A DNA stretch of 6,118 bases, taken from positions 1 through 6,118 of the forward strand of contig CANMNU010000076.1 of assembly GCA_947499175.1 (NCBI GenBank), read 5' to 3'. Origin of the DNA: Alphaproteobacteria bacterium. GTDB taxonomy: Bacteria > Pseudomonadota > Alphaproteobacteria > Paracaedibacterales > CAITNM01. The translations under genes and the position numbers were made by a program. Below the pieces are notes generated by a model. It saw only the letters and a list, made by a program, of their open reading frames with translations, made no database searches and was not told where the DNA came from. Positions 5,997 through 6,118 of this stretch are shown here, in pieces (the first letter of the stretch is position 1; every line of letters begins with the position of its first letter).

Positions 5997-6118
5997 TAAG
6001 CAGCTTTTCTTGAGGAGAGATTCATCGGTTTGTTTACTTTTTTCTGTTGCTGCTTAATTTCTTTTTTTTCTTTAACTATTAAAATATTTGTGGTGGTTGG
6101 GCCTTGTGGATTTCGTGG
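5996..6118 (-). CDS. Partial hypothetical gene, 3' end only
   Basis: On the minus strand one frame enters from the window edge and stays open for 40 codons to a TAG at 5996-5998; both other minus frames are stopped. The visible C-terminus begins PRNPQGPTTTNILIVK, continues with a Lys/Gln/Glu-rich stretch (KEIKQQQKKVNK) and ends NLSSRKAA. No family is recognisable from so little. It shares one base with the GTG of the next ORF, which suggests an operon with coupled translation, or a single gene split by a frameshift. The opposite strand is also open here (Phe- and Cys-rich, possible TTG start at 6030 after GAGGAG), so the strand assignment is not certain. Confidence 0.45.
   Translation of the reverse strand, partial: PRNPQGPTTTNILIVKEKKEIKQQQKKVNKPMNLSSRKAA
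6038..6043 (-). other. Six-base homopolymer, possible frameshift point
   Basis: The minus strand has A6 here within CAG AAA AAA GTA. A backward slip of one base, or a one-base indel, moves the incoming frame (ends at 5998) into the frame of the 117-residue ORF, giving a continuous reading frame through 5643. It is not in the phase of a classical slippery heptamer for the incoming frame, so indel or sequencing error is as likely as programmed shifting. Confidence 0.3.

Overview
The window reads as a low-GC alphaproteobacterial chromosome, most likely from a host-associated lineage of the Rickettsiales or Holosporales kind. The evidence is the strongly AT-rich coding sequence, a PpiD whose N-terminus (MLQVFRDHAHKWF, then one membrane helix ending in FGLWGIGD) is typical of alphaproteobacteria, the divergent tpiA/ppiD pair familiar from that class, and small palindromic intergenic repeats of the CGTC...CGAG...ATCCA type. 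This placement is inference; no rRNA or other strong taxonomic marker is present.

Layout. Positions 1-299 hold no convincing gene but carry two hairpin-forming elements (161-195 and 221-246). A HigB/HigA-type toxin-antitoxin pair follows on the minus strand (toxin 574-900, antitoxin 300-581, 8-base overlap). It has a candidate promoter at 906-934, and a perfect 18-bp palindrome (908-925) sits inside that promoter as a likely antitoxin operator. A second palindromic repeat (1006-1042) lies upstream of the pair. It is related to the 161-195 element but inverted, so the module is bracketed by two inverted copies that differ by compensatory changes in their stem. tpiA (1764-1084, minus) is a compact triosephosphate isomerase. 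Its 100-bp divergent intergenic region to ppiD contains a 14-bp tandem repeat.

On the plus strand, ppiD (1865-3760), bcp (3763-4230) and fumC (4227-5591) form a tight apparent operon with a 2-nt gap and an ATGA overlap. The products are a membrane-anchored periplasmic chaperone, a thiol peroxidase and an oxygen-stable class II fumarase. Envelope folding, peroxide defence and an iron-sulfur-free TCA step together suggest co-expression under oxidative or host-associated conditions, but that is inference.

The right end carries a convergent minus-strand pair of unknown function. One is a 117-codon ORF (5643-5996). The other is the 3' end of a gene that enters from beyond the window (5996-6118). 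They share one base at a TAGTG junction, and the downstream frame stays open past its GTG, so the two may be one gene split by a frameshift in a six-base homopolymer.

There is no clear new defence or mobile system. The most unusual signals are the covarying inverted repeats around the toxin-antitoxin pair, the apparently leaderless toxin promoter with an embedded operator, and the possible frameshifted gene at the right edge.
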